Source of the DNA: Rhyacichthys aspro
Taxonomy: Eukaryota; Chordata; Actinopteri; Gobiiformes; Rhyacichthyidae
Assembly (NCBI GenBank): GCA_036850595.1
Contig: CM072165.1
Coordinates: forward strand, 13,414,609 to 13,478,608
Direction: 5' to 3'
DNA length: 64,000 bases
Shown here: piece after piece, positions 11,601 through 22,944 of the stretch
How positions within the stretch are numbered: position 1 is the first letter of the stretch
How the letters are laid out: each line of letters opens with the position of its first letter
Translations under genes and position numbers: made by a program
Notes under the pieces: generated by a model
Databases searched by the model: none
Seen by the model: the letters and a program-made list of their open reading frames with translations, nothing else
What the model was told of the DNA's origin: nothing

Positions 11601-14600
11601 AATTCTATAAATATCTTTAGTTATATATATATATTATATACAATATAGTTTTCCTTTAAGCTTTACTATGGCCTTCTAATCCATATTTTAAGGACAAAAC
11701 CATTGGTCAGGAAAATGTTTATTATGAAAATGGTGTACCACAAATGTAGTAAATGTAAAAAAAAAAAAAAAAAAAAATGTCCTCTACAGGCTGCTGGGTT
11801 TATCAGAACGACAGTGACAGGGCTCTGGTACAGGCTGTCAGCGTGCAAGTGCGAGGAATGGTTTTGCAAAAGCTAGGTAAAGTTTGATTTTGTACTCGAC
11901 CAACTAAAGCATATAATATTATGTGATTTATTTTTCAAAACATTTATTTTCGTATTGTCTCAGGTTTGTGGCTGGAGGCCGCAGAGCTGATATGGGCTTC
12001 TGTCGTCGGATACTATGCACTTCCTCAACCTGATAAAAAGGTAACACTGACCATATTCATATCCAGTTTTATTTGTACAAACAGATGTCCATTGTAAATT
12101 AATATTTACAAAAGACCCAGAAACATAATGGAAATCAGAATTATGTTCTGTTATGTTGTTAACTTACATAACAAGTCCATGGAATTTGCTTTCAATGCAG
12201 CATGACATAAACTCAAATCATCTGTGTCATGGAAATAACATAAAGCACAACAATAACAACAACTATATACAAACCTTCTGACAATTACATAAGCAGACAA
12301 TTTATTAATCAAATTTCATCGTCATTTTCATTCTATTTCTTCCAAAGTTTTGAATCCTTTGGGTGTCTTTTTTTTTTTTTATATTTCAACTCACTATTTT
12401 ATTTACCTCAAGGGTTGTCACAAACATGTTTTTTTAATTGATGGAATTAGAATTTTTGTGGCAACTCCAGAAACAGGTTAAGCACCCCACCTTTAAGTCC
12501 CCTTCCAAACGTTGTGCTGTAAAAACACTCAATTTCAGTTGCTTATGTGTTTTGAAAATGTGTGTGTACAGGGCAAAGGAACCTCTCTGGGATTACTCGC
12601 CAACATTTTAGCGTCTATGAACGACGAGGACTTCAGTGCTTTTAAGGCTAATCCAGATATAGACCTGGTAGGTGAACATTTCAATCATTATCATATCATT
12701 ATTATTGCACTTTTCTTAAATGAAACTCATACTTTTTTTCCTAAATCGAATATCATCCAGTCCTTACTTGGAGACAGCAGCCATCGCCTCTTGTCTGCAG
12801 CTCAGGCAGCAAAGATGGCCGTGGTCTACAGCCAGTACACCTCACTCTACGTACTCACCAATGTGGTATGTGTGGGACCCTATCCCAGCTACTTTGGGCC
12901 TGAGGCGGGGTACACTCTGACACAGTCATAGACACGTTAGATTTAGATAAAATACAAAACTTGCGTTGTTACTGCAGCAAATAACATTGAACGTGGGTAA
13001 TATATTATGTTATGTTATAGAATATATTATTTCATTGGTTGTCAAATATTTGTCTTTCCAAGTACCATCTCTATACCGATACGGATCTATGTCATTTTAA
13101 GTTTTATATGAACACATACCTATATACCTTTTATTAAATTCATTTTGTTTGCTGTGCTGCTACTTTGAAAACACATTTTGAAAGCTTTTTGAGAGTCCAT
13201 TTTGTGGTACAGTAAAGTATATTATAGAAAAGTTGTATCCCATACCACAGTTTGAGAACCACTGTGTTATGTGAAGAGAAATAGTAATGAGAAGGTATAT
13301 AAGTGTTTGATGTACAAAGAACATTATTGTAAAGCTTCAACAAAACATTGCACATGTATGTCTTGGTCTTTTGGGAAACCGGGTTGCTTGTTAATAAATC
13401 TTACATGTAAATATGACTCAGTTGAATTCATTTCTGTTTGTATTCTCCAGGTGGCTCAGGGGACATGTCTGCTCTCCTACAGCTTCTCCCTCCACTGCCC
13501 ACCCTCCCAGAGACGTTCTTACCTCCTCCAGGCCCAAGAGGCTTTCCAAATCGGCCTTCTCACCAAATCCGAGGGCGAACCGGTCACCAGTGTCCAGGAG
13601 CTGCACACTTTCCTCAAAGCGGCCTATTCCCTAAATGTCACTCACAAATGGCTCGGTTACGACTTAACTCTTATCAACCAAGCATCGCAAGCCTGTCAGG
13701 AAGCTCTTGGGCTTTTTTACAACTACTCCAATACTGAAAATCAAGACAAAGACTCATTGTGCGCTGATATAATGCGCCTTGTTAGCAAAGTTAAAGTTTT
13801 GCTGCAAGTTAAGCCTTTTTATAATTCAGACAAAGGTTCTTTTATCCCAGACAGCTACAGGATTATCAAAGAAAGGCCAGTCAGTTTTAATCTAGATGAG
13901 TTTTCGAAAATGATTCAGAAGTTCAAGAAGTTTCACGCGTCACTCTCCGAGACAAACCGAAGCTGCAAAAGCGCTAACGGCAAAACAGAAGGAGCTAAAT
14001 CGTGTATAACAGCATTAGCAACGACTATTGGGACTTTGAATACGGAATGTAGCACAGAAGCTAAACACGAGGTACCAAAATTGAACAATTCGGCTTTGTC
14101 GTCTAGTCATAATCTTGGTTCGTCTTGGCAAAATGTCTCTTTAAGCATTTCTCCAAGGCCTAGAGGTGTAGCAGCTGCTGTTAGCGACCAAAGCTTAATG
14201 ACGACCGAGACAGATGACGAAAGCGGTGTAGTACAGTCCGAGAAGCACAACTTGCCTGTGAGCATCTCTGCTAAACCTCAAACTATTTCGTCCTCCAATT
14301 CCAGCGCTCATTCTTGGAAGTTCGAAATGATCCAAGCCGCCATAGAGACACTTGATACAGAGAATGAAAATCCCGGAATAGTGCAGTCTTTGGGCGACAG
14401 TTTTGGTTCTAATTCCTCGTGGGAAAAACTGTCGGCTAATCTAACCTCACCCACAAACGGGAAGAAAGTAAGTCTGTCAAAAGTCGGGAGCAGCAAGTCG
14501 TCGGATTCTAGTGAGAGTTTCTTCCTTTTGGAAACGGTTGATTCTGAAAGCTCAGATTCTATGCCAGCAAGTAACAAACAAGGAAATGCTTGTAATAGAA

Positions 14601-16568
14601 ACGACTTTGTTAGCCCAAAACCTAAGCTAGCGCTGTCTGACCAATGTGCTTCTACTGAAACTTCGACCGACAGTTCGTTCGAAATGGTGGAACCAAGCAA
14701 GAACATACCTCAAGTTCAAGAGAATGGCCAAAAGGAGGCGAAGAATGCTCACTGTCACAGCTGCATAAATGGGAGTTTTGCCAGTGAGGGCACATCAGAG
14801 AGGTTGTATTCTTTAACAGAACAAGACTACAACGCTCTCCTCGCTGGAGTTTGTCACCAGTGTCTGCTCCAAAGGCTCAATAGTGAGACGATAAAGTTCC
14901 AACTGAAGAAAGACCGAACAGCCTACTGTAAGTTCTGTTTGGACATTACTGTATGTATTATATAGATTACATAGCTGCCATTAAGTGCTAAGTGCATGTC
15001 ATAATGTGGCAATGGCTAAGTAATTGCCTTCCTTCAAATATTTCTGTTACAATTGCACCTGATTCACAACAAAGACTGTTCAACTCGACGTTGCTAAACT
15101 TTTTCTTTTCCTTTCGGTTGGTCCCTTCAGGGTTGCCTTGGTAAATCATTATCAACAATTCAGCATGTTTAATTTGGCAAAGTTTTTATGCTGGATGCCT
15201 TTCCTAACCCTTCCCCCTCCATTTTTCCAGGCTTGGGACCAGCACAAAAGTACTCTGGCTTATGACCCCTTGTGGCTGGATTTAATGTTGCTAAACAATA
15301 CACGTATAGTACTTTTATAATGTTATATTCTGTTTTGTGTTATTTAAAACACATAATAGTTTCATAGTTGTCTTTGGCTGTAACGCGCAATCATTACTAG
15401 CCAAATTGACCACCAAAATAAAAGTAAAAGTAACAATATTTAAACAAGCATACAAAAATAGAAAATAATCGCTTGGAATTTACGTAGCATCTACAATTGC
15501 CAATATTAGTAAGGCTTTAAAAACATTAATATTAGAAATCGTTTTTCTCCTCTCACAGCTGCTCTGCATCTGAAGTTCTCCAAAGTCACAGAGCTGTGGA
15601 CGGCCCGAGAGACCTGCGTTTACATCGGAGAGCCAATGGGACTGCAGGGCAAGCAGAGAAGGGCATTATGGGTACAGTTTTTACACCAAGAGGAGCGCCT
15701 CAGTAGGTGAGAAGCACAGTCTAACCCTATGTGTACCCTCTGACCTGAAGTCACTTTGTATTTTACTGTTTTGTCCTCAGCTACGTGGGGAAAGATTACC
15801 TAAAACCAAAGGAGCTGCAGTTCCATTTGAAGGATGTGGAGAGACAGATGACAGCGCAGTACTATGTGACTGAGTTCAACAAGAGTCTGTATGACAGAGA
15901 CGTACTGGCTCAGATCTTCTTTATTCCCTCAGAGGCACTGCTGGTGAGGCCAACATCTGACAAACTCAATACATTCAATAGAGTAAATGAGAATGATTAG
16001 AAATGTGTTATATACATTTACAATTTGGCTCCAACTTTTTAAGCAATAGAGGAATGGAACTGTTTGGCAAAGTCTTTGTGATTTGAAACAGATCCTGGAG
16101 GGACATGAGATCGTAGGTTGTGTAACAGTGGAGCCGTTCATGATGGGAGACTTTGTGAAGCTCACCAACAACACTGTGAAGAAAGACCAGCGTTTCCAGG
16201 CCACAGAGTTCGGCCTCGCCTTCGGACATTTCACCTACTTGTTCTCGGGCGGACAGGAAGTGGTCGTGGATCTCCAAGGTATTTTATTTTCAACCCTGAA
16301 ATATATTTTTTCAACCTCCTTTTGCCTAAATCGTTTCCATTTCTTCTCAGGTTGGGTGACGGCCAATGGGAAAGGGCTCACCTACCTGACCGATCCACAG
16401 ATCCACTCCAGCAAGACGCCCAGAGGACCATCTAACTTCGCCGACAGAGGCCTGAGGTACTTTGTAGAAGAGCAACACGGACCAGAGTGTAATGGAATCT
16501 GCCATTTGCTACAGCTGCCTCCAGTGACCAGACAATCAAGACCAGTTATACCTCATTCACTACAATAA
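6889..16568 (+). CDS. alpk1: Alpha-kinase 1 (ADP-heptose sensor), 13 coding exons
   Basis: Coding exons are 6889-7000, 9433-9587, 10409-10607, 10686-10745, 11790-11876, 11964-12040, 12572-12667, 12761-12865, 13451-14927, 15559-15706, 15781-15943, 16092-16278 and 16351-16568. All junctions are GT-AG and phase-consistent, giving 1,027 residues; the human protein is about 1,240. The N-terminal helical sensor region (about residues 1-450) shows family motifs EMKWPFVPEKWQYK-like, FLVDRFLY, QLVIRQAR and AAELIWASVVGY. A serine-rich variable linker in the 492-codon exon follows. The C-terminal alpha-kinase domain (about 800-1020) has YVGKDY, DVERQMTAQYYVTEFNK, VVVDLQGWVT, TDPQIHS and the zinc-site CNGIC. 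From family knowledge, ADP-heptose binding activates the kinase, which phosphorylates TIFA and drives NF-kB signalling. The shorter linker accounts for the length difference. An AATAAA overlaps the TAA stop at 16564-16569. Identification is secure; a few junctions could be off by a codon. Confidence 0.95.
7090..7998 (-). mobile_element. Decayed Tc1/mariner transposon in alpk1 intron
   Basis: On the minus strand, 7366-7764 encodes about 130 residues of a Tc1-type transposase: WTDEVKIELLGRN, PTVKHGGGLIMLWGC, EGRMN and LLQMDNRLKHTSK are the recognisable DDE-domain blocks. The N-terminal DNA-binding half and the C-terminus are missing or frameshifted. The left edge carries GGCAAAAGTTTGGGCACCCC, a common fish Tc1-like terminus, and a degraded inverted counterpart (TTCCCGTTCTTTTGCA) lies at about 7982-7997. 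The copy is inactive and lies in the first coding intron of alpk1, opposite to the gene. Confidence 0.85.
8216..8733 (+). repeat. Dispersed repeat, copy A (partner at 35.3 kb)
   Basis: This stretch is recognisably related along its whole length to 35297-35672 in the same orientation. Shared blocks in the same order are CCCTGYGTAACTTTTAG-like, ATGCATAGTG, GAGGTTTCTGTCCAG, ACTGTGTGAT-like, TGTCTAAGAACCATCA and TTTGGGCTA. It lies in alpk1 intron sequence. Between the last two shared blocks, copy A has an expanded microsatellite that copy B lacks. I do not recognise the family and see no coding potential. Confidence 0.7.
8532..8664. repeat. Compound (TA)n (TTTA)n (TA)n microsatellite
   Basis: A TA tract (about 8532-8559), a T run, TTTA tetranucleotides (about 8576-8607) and a long TA tract to about 8664 follow one another without unique sequence between them. 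It is intronic in alpk1. Confidence 0.95.
9780..10060. repeat. Degenerate tandem repeat, TCAGAATTCTGACTTTT-type
   Basis: A loosely conserved unit of about 20-40 bp built on CAGAATTCTGACTTTTT recurs through this alpk1 intron stretch, with the variants TCTGACTATAATAAATTCTGG and TTCTAAAAATTC. It is too diverged to give an exact unit length by eye. Confidence 0.6.
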
Positions 16569-17909
16569 ACATATTCATAAGACATAGATTACATTTTACT
16601 TTATTTTGACTGGATGGATCTGGATTGATGTTAACTATATCCTTATTTTTTTAGGGTACATTTGTAATATTTAAAGTATTTTTAAAAAATTAACAATATC
16701 TTGGAGTGCTATTGATTTTCTTTACATTATGTAATATTTGACTTACAGGGGGGCTGTGTAGATTGCAATCAACAACTCTAACTTCCTTTTAGCGCATGTC
16801 AGGTATGGTAGCCCTGTATGCTTTTTTCTACAAACAGACTTAGAGGAAAGAGAACTCAAGGTGAGTTCACCTTTGTATGAATGTTTTTCTTTGAATGTGT
16901 GTCAAGAAGAAAAATGAGTGTGCTTCTCCTCCAGCAGTGCTCAGTTTGTCCTCACTGGGCAGTAACAGGAACAGAAATAGGACGTTGCCTCTTCTAACTG
17001 ACCTGGTTTTATGTGATTGTAAAGCTCTCTTTTTTGTATTAGAAGCACTCCCTCCATCTGTACAACAATACTGTCTATTCGTCTTTTTTAACTTGTAAAA
17101 GTTAAAAATTACAACTGACATTTTCCACAAAAAATACAAAGATTACCTGGATATGAAAAAAAGTTTTCCAGCCATTTTGTTTTCAAGGTTCAGTCAAGTA
17201 ATACAGAGATTGTGAAATGTTTTTGCTGTAAATGACAAACTAACTGTAATGTTTAGTGGTTTAAAAAAAAAAAAAAAAAAAGATCACTTGAATCCACATC
17301 ATCTGACTCTTGACATGTTGTGTCACCTGATCAACCCGACCTGGATTGTGGTCTAACTTGAATGTCTGAGGTGCACCTGAAACTAATGCATGAAGGGAAT
17401 GTTGTTCTACTGTTACAAGGACAATTACCTTATGATAAATAACAAAATGTTCACACATGAATGTATATGATAACTTATTAAATATCTCCAATCCAGAGTT
17501 ATTTAAAACTGAAAACAATAACAGAGAAGACAGTAATGCACCGAGCTTAATGAGACTTTACCTGTGTAACAATGAGATGCCTGCACATGTGACTGACTTA
17601 ACACACCTTTTGTATGCTTCATGTTGAGCGTGTGTCCTGACAGCTAAGATAACACATGCGTAATTAAACAGGTGAATAAGAAAACAAAACCACAGCATTG
17701 AACAGAAATGATCCAGTTTCCTCATCATTCACATTTCATCCTAACCACTCTTATTCTGCACTACCTCTGTGTCTATACAACTGGAAAGAGGAATTTACAT
17801 TACAGGCAATTACAAAATTCAGAACGGATAAACCTTTTTACTCCGTCTTGTCAAACTATGGTAAAAGACAGAGTTGACTTTCTCCACACTTTGTGCAGTT
17901 TTGTTTACT

Positions 17910-18015
17910 TCGAGTGTTGGAGGTGGGTGTTTCCTCACCAGAGTTTCTCATTGAGGCTGACTGGGGTAATTCTTGCTGCAGGGGTCCAGACTAGTCTTCA
18001 TGAAACAGCCTTAGC
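17910..18015 (+). repeat. Dispersed repeat fragment, related to 55.6 kb
   Basis: The block reading GTGTTGGAGGTGGG then GCTGCAGGGGTCCAGACT then GTCTTCATGAAAC recurs with small changes and a longer middle at about 55645-55785. Both copies are in the same orientation. The family is unknown to me. Confidence 0.6.
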
Positions 18016-18469
18016 CCTTCAGTTCACGCAAACTAGAAGTTCTGCTGTAAACCAAGCTTTCTCAAGTCTCAGCCTTGACTCATTTTCACTTTGATGGGTT
18101 CAAAAGTTGACACAAACAAGTCCCATAAAAAGTGTAAAAGATAACACCACATGCCACTGTAATACTTGCCCTCTTTTTATTTCTGAGGTAATGGTTTAGG
18201 GGAACTCTATGAGCTCTACATGTTGCAACAGATGCATGCTGAAGGTCAAAATGCACTGGCCTAACTCATAAACAACAGGGATCTAGTGACCTCCATTGTA
18301 AACTGAGTGTTTTATTAAAAGTATTTGAATTGTTCTTTATCAGATTAACCTTATCCATGATCTGAATCAGGTTTTGTAACATGATAAGCAATGACATCTG
18401 ATTGAAAATGTATTTAACAGGGAAAAAACAAGTGTATATTTGCATTGTCATGTGGAAAGCTCGGAGACT

Positions 18470-18532
18470 TGTGAGATAACCTCTACTGTTAACACAGTAC
18501 AATCACACACTTTAACTTTTGAGTCACATGCC
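18470..18532 (+). repeat. Direct repeat copy 1 (GTGAGATAACCTCTACTGTT block)
   Basis: About 60 bp starting at GTGAGATAACCTCTACTGTT and ending near TTTGAGTCACATG match 19206-19268 with scattered substitutions. This is either an old local duplication or two copies of one repeat. Confidence 0.65.
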
Positions 18533-19205
18533 TTTGTGAAAAAAAGCTTTATTTCCAGACTGCACTTTCCTTGCTAAATGCTAACAGCTAATCTCTGATG
18601 TCCACATTGAACTATGGTCAAGATCAGTGGCTGTAAATATGTTGAACCAAAAATGCCAAAAAACATTAATAAAAGGCATTATTATTGTAGCATTCAACAA
18701 TTGTCTTAATACTGACAACTATTTGAAGGTCTTGGTCTTGTTTCAAACCTGAACTCAATTTTGCTTAGTTCATACAAAAAGGTCTCACGATTTTAAATCA
18801 AGACCAACCCAGACTACAGTTTTATTCTTATGATAATAAATTTTATTAATTTATTTTGGCTCCTCCATTCAGGAATCATCTCATGGTTTGCATATTTAGT
18901 CTGACGTAGGTTTCACACCAAAGACTTCCAGAACCCTTACTCCTCAAACTGTGCACTCTGTTCCTCAGGTCAAAACCTTATCATGTAGCACAGTAGTCCC
19001 AGACTCTGGTGCGCCCTGCCCGTCTTTGCACGTGGCTGACTCTGTTGATTCTTTTAAAAAGCAACTAAAGAACTTTTCTGAGCTTTTCTCCAAAGAAGCT
19101 TTAATTTATATTATATTGTTTATTACCTTAATTACAAAAAAAGCAACTGAAAGTGTATGCAACATGATAAACCGAGTGTCTATTCTCAAAGTAATGTGAG
19201 AGATC

Positions 19206-19268
19206 AGTGAGATAACCTCTACTGTTTACACAATGCACCCTCCCACACCTTACCTTTGAGTCAGATGA
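19206..19268 (+). repeat. Direct repeat copy 2 (GTGAGATAACCTCTACTGTT block)
   Basis: The second copy of the block at 18470-18532, sharing its first 20 bases and the distal TTTGAGTCA motif. It lies about 500 bp before the ependymin-like start codon. Confidence 0.65.
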
Positions 19269-19663
19269 CACTGATGTCACTACTGGAGCAAAGGAGAGCC
19301 TCCATTCCAGTTCACACTTGAATCCACTTCAGGGTTTAGCAGCTTCCTTTAGAGAAAACAAACAACATTCTTTACCCCTGGCCCACTCTGTTCTTGCCCC
19401 ACAACCACTCCATGAACAATACTTTTACTAGATACAGTAAAAGACAGTGAATCTAATTTTAAATGTTTAGTCTGTAGGTAAATATTTTAACAAAATAAAC
19501 CACAAATGGCCACTTCTAAATACACTCTAGTTGTCCTTTGGTCCCTTTGGTCATTACTGTTATCTCGGAGCTGTTCCACCCACACGTTCGGAAATGGACT
19601 TAGCGAGGATGAAACCAAAGCCCGGAGGAAGGATTTGTAACCTGGATTTCTCAGTTTTATGTT

Positions 19664-19669
19664 TATAAG
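19664..19669 (+). promoter_or_regulatory. TATA box of the ependymin-like gene
   Basis: TATAAG lies within GTTTATAAGG, 56 bp before the start codon. Transcription would be expected to begin near 19693-19700, leaving a short leader of about 25-30 bases. This fits a compact, strongly expressed secreted-protein gene. It was called from position and sequence only. Confidence 0.6.
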
Positions 19670-19724
19670 GAAGTGACTCAGCTCTGCATCTGCAGTGTAC
19701 TCCAGTAAAGCCGAAGCCTTAAAC

Positions 19725-22303
19725 ATGAGACTTGTTGTGGTCTTAGCTTGTTTATTTGCATGTAGCCTGGCAGCCAGCCTGGACAAGAAGCCAAATCAAT
19801 GCAGTAAGTACTTTTATTACACTTATGCTTTACAGTTTTCTATTTCAAATTATATGTTTACATTACTGCATTTCTTTTTTTCATTTAGAAAGTCCGCCGC
19901 TGCTGACTGGAGCCTTCACTTTTGTAAGTCTGATTGAGCCCATTATGCAACACAATGTAGCACTTACACTGAAATTGTAAATAGATGAAAGCTAGGGTAG
20001 GCATTTTTTGTTAAATGATTAAAGCTAGGGTAGGCATTTGAGGGGTGCATAAAAATGTAAGCATTAAAAAGTCTAGGGGCACTTTCGACACCTGACCACA
20101 AGCCTCAAGTCAAAGTCACATGGTCAAAAGTTCACTTTCATTTAGTAAACTTTTGGACCATGTGACCTGAGGCCAGAAAACCTCGGCCCAAAACTCTGAA
20201 CTTTCTTGTTGTTTCAGGTTTTAAAAGAATAAAGTGTGCAGCATTTCAAACAGCTGATCTGTGAAATAAAAGGTCCAAACCTAACTAAATTAAAAAGGAA
20301 AAAAGGGGAAAACAAAAAAACAAAACAAAATTTCTGCTCAAAATTACTTTTTAAGGTAGTTGGTGATGTGTTGAATTACTTTAAAATAAATTTGGCAACT
20401 AACATTCAACTGTATATTGTAGAGTTAAATAAATAATTTTAATCTTAAAAGTATTTAATTTAGGCACAAAAGTACTAAATTACTAAAGAATACATTTACC
20501 AATTCACTATTGGCATTAGTATTATAATTGGTATTGAAGAACACATATATTTCTACCAAAAAGTAACATCAAAGTACTTCACAGTACCATTAGTATTAGT
20601 ATTAGCATAATGAATTAGTCTTTGTATGATTATAGAAGTTGTTTTCAAAATGCAATTGTATTATTTTTTTATTTTTACATTGTTCTAGAAAAGTTTGCCT
20701 CATCTTTAAATTGTGCCTATAGTCCTCACAGAATGAAAAGGCATGGGCCTATGCCGGATACGAGTACGATGCAATGCAACAACGCATTCGAATCTATGAG
20801 ACAGGAACATACATGAATCAGTCTTTCACCTACAACGTTCTTCTGCTCTACAAAGACGTAAGAATGTTAACAATACTTCAAGTAAAACTGAAAAAGACCC
20901 AATAATTACAATGATTATACTTCTGTCAGAGTGTGATGTACGAGATAGATGGCCAGGCCAAAAAATGCACTAAGAAGCCCCTAAAAGCAGACTTCCAGCC
21001 CCTGGGAGTCCCCCACAACGCATCGTTTGTGGGACAGTTTGTCATTGGTAGCTCATCTGGACCCGGCCAAGGACTCCTGGTCAACACCTGGTCAGGAAAA
21101 ACCCCAGACGAAGGTCAGAGGAGACCAATCAATAACTCAGATGTCCCCACTATGAAGTTTTGTAACATTTGTCTTCACCATCTCTCCAGGTCAATACATG
21201 GTGACGGTGACAGAATTTGGATGCATTCCTGTGAGCACTGTGTACCAAACCAAAGAGTTTGGATGGGTGCTTGTTAGGTAAGTCCAATGAAAGCCATACA
21301 AAATACTTTTTGTTACACTTACATTTTGTTGGATGTATACATGTTTTTCACATATTGAAGAAAACTTGGTAGACCACCATATTATAATTTGACAGCCAAA
21401 TTAGATGTCATTGGAACACTGCATTTTTAGATGGCAAATTACGTTTGTATGAGCATCTGCAGCATTGTATGTTTGTGTTGTGTATGAATTTTCTGACCAT
21501 TAAGGGGTCATTTTTACCCAATTCCCCTTTTTAAATTCTTGTAACTCAATCAGAGTTCTGAGGTTCCCGAGATGAACAGCAATTAACAGAAAATTATAAG
21601 CTTTAAAGATAAACCTGTTGTAGCTTTATGCTTTATACTATTGTAGTATAACCAAAAAACTATGGTTCTCGAATGTGTTTCTGAGACACGGTCATTTTTC
21701 CAACTTCTTTGTGCTTTCATCTTGGAAAGTCTGAATATTAACAAATGATTCCCCAGAACGAGGAAAGTATTAGTTAGTCATGTTATTTTTCCATGTTTAA
21801 CAGGGCTTGCAAGTCAGATTTATTGTTAGCTTTCTTCCCAATTAAAAACTGTATGCTTATCTCTAATACAGCTTTAGCTTACGTACCCAGCGTTTAGTAT
21901 ATTGTACATACCAGTGTTAATCACTGACCTTTATAACAAGACAACAAAGTAAAGCAGTTGAGAATGATTTTAATGAGCTGCACATGTCAAAGGGTTTATT
22001 GCTTAAATGAAAATGTATAACTGTCTATGTTCTAATGCATATTTTATTCAACCTTTCACTTCATTGAAACGCACTGAGTTGTCAAATGTCTAGGTGGTTC
22101 TAGGAGGCATTGTTATGTATAGCTTCTAAGTTTGTCTTCCTGTTCATAGCTATATCAACAACATCATCGGGATTGTCGACCCTAGTGCGCTCAACCCTCC
22201 ATCATTTTGTCCAGATCTGGAAGTGAAGCCAGAGGGGAAGCCAGTCGATTTGTTCACTTTGATGATGAACAACAAAAAACTTTTTAATTCTTTTGAAAAC
22301 TGA
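19725..22303 (+). CDS. Ependymin-like secreted glycoprotein, 6 exons
   Basis: Exons are 19725-19803, 19889-19923, 20732-20857, 20930-21113, 21190-21277 and 22150-22303, all GT-AG with matching phases, giving 221 residues, the usual ependymin length. I start at MRLVVVLACLFACSLAAS, a clean signal peptide; an in-frame ATG 30 bp upstream would bury it. Family hallmarks follow: GAFTF, YEYDAMQQRIRIYE, MYEIDGQAKKCTKKPL, a VPHNASFVGQFVIGS block with an N-glycosylation site, TVTEFGCIPVSTVY, and a C-terminal region with FCPD. A second glycosylation site is MNQSF. From family knowledge, ependymins are calcium-binding extracellular glycoproteins with a lolT-like beta fold; fish have several paralogues, and brain expression is known only for some. 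Which paralogue this is cannot be decided here. The gene is convergent with cskmt. Confidence 0.93.
20100..20172. repeat. Imperfect inverted repeat (hairpin) in ependymin intron 2
   Basis: GTCACATGGTCAAAAGTT at 20115 pairs with AACTTTTGGACCATGTGAC ending at 20166, with one bulged base and a loop of about 15 bases. CCTCA and TGAGG extend the arms outside a short mismatch. It resembles a small MITE remnant. Just upstream, AAAGCTAGGGTAGGCATTT occurs twice in direct orientation, at about 19987 and 20021. Confidence 0.65.
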
Positions 22304-22479
22304 ACTGCAAACTTTTATTTTATTCTCAGGGCATTTCTATTTTACCACACTTGAGCAAGTGTTATAGGATTTCTACATAACTGATCATTCTGCTTATATA
22401 TTTTACCGATTGGTAGATGCATTTTCATTAAAAAAGATCAATATATTTTGTGCTGAATATGGGTAAAGTGTAAAATGTG

Positions 22480-22485
22480 AATAAA
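22480..22485 (+). promoter_or_regulatory. Polyadenylation signal of ependymin-like gene
   Basis: The canonical AATAAA lies 177 bp after the stop codon, followed by a T-rich stretch. It marks the probable 3' end, about 460 bp from the end of the convergent cskmt coding region. Confidence 0.65.
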
Positions 22486-22944
22486 GCTTTTTTATTCTAA
22501 ATGATCCTTATGAATGTCTCAATATGTAGTCTAGCCAATATCTCAAAGTATTTTTGTCCAAAAGCAATCATAGGATGTATTTAGTACCATAAGTAATTTT
22601 ACCAATCTTAAAAACACTGTCTATTTTAAAGATAAAAAAAAATGGGAGTTGGCAAACTAAAGGCTAAACAAGAGGAAAAGTTTTCATAATTTCTTTTTTA
22701 TTTACTAATTTATTCTTCACTGTTAAGAACTAACAGGCAACAAAACAAAAAATAACTTATTACTATTGCTTCTTGTCCTCAATTGTATTTTTTTCACTGT
22801 ACTGTACTAAACAACAGGCTCTAACTGGAGCTACATGAAGCACAAAAACGCAAAAAAAAGTGTAGGTCAAAACCGGTGATATTCCTTTACAAGAAAAACA
22901 AGAAAAAAATACAATCAATAATTTATTTTATATGATCCCAGTGG

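Larger units (their letters stand above)
16569..19660. other. Intergenic spacer between alpk1 and ependymin-like gene
   Basis: I see no supported coding exon. It contains a poly-A run at about 17263-17281, part of an unclassified dispersed repeat (about 17910-18015) and two related blocks at about 18470 and 19203. ORFs of 60-130 codons occur but have no recognisable motifs, splice context or composition bias. Confidence 0.5.

Noticed and set aside
13271..13450. N-terminal extension of the large alpk1 exon upstream of 13451
   Set aside because: A strong acceptor (TATTCTCCAG) precedes 13451 and its phase fits exon 9. Upstream residues have no family similarity.
16564..16569. AATAAA as the alpk1 polyadenylation signal
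   Set aside because: It overlaps the stop codon itself, which would leave almost no 3' UTR. A chance overlap (CAA TAA A) is more likely, and the real signal was not identified.
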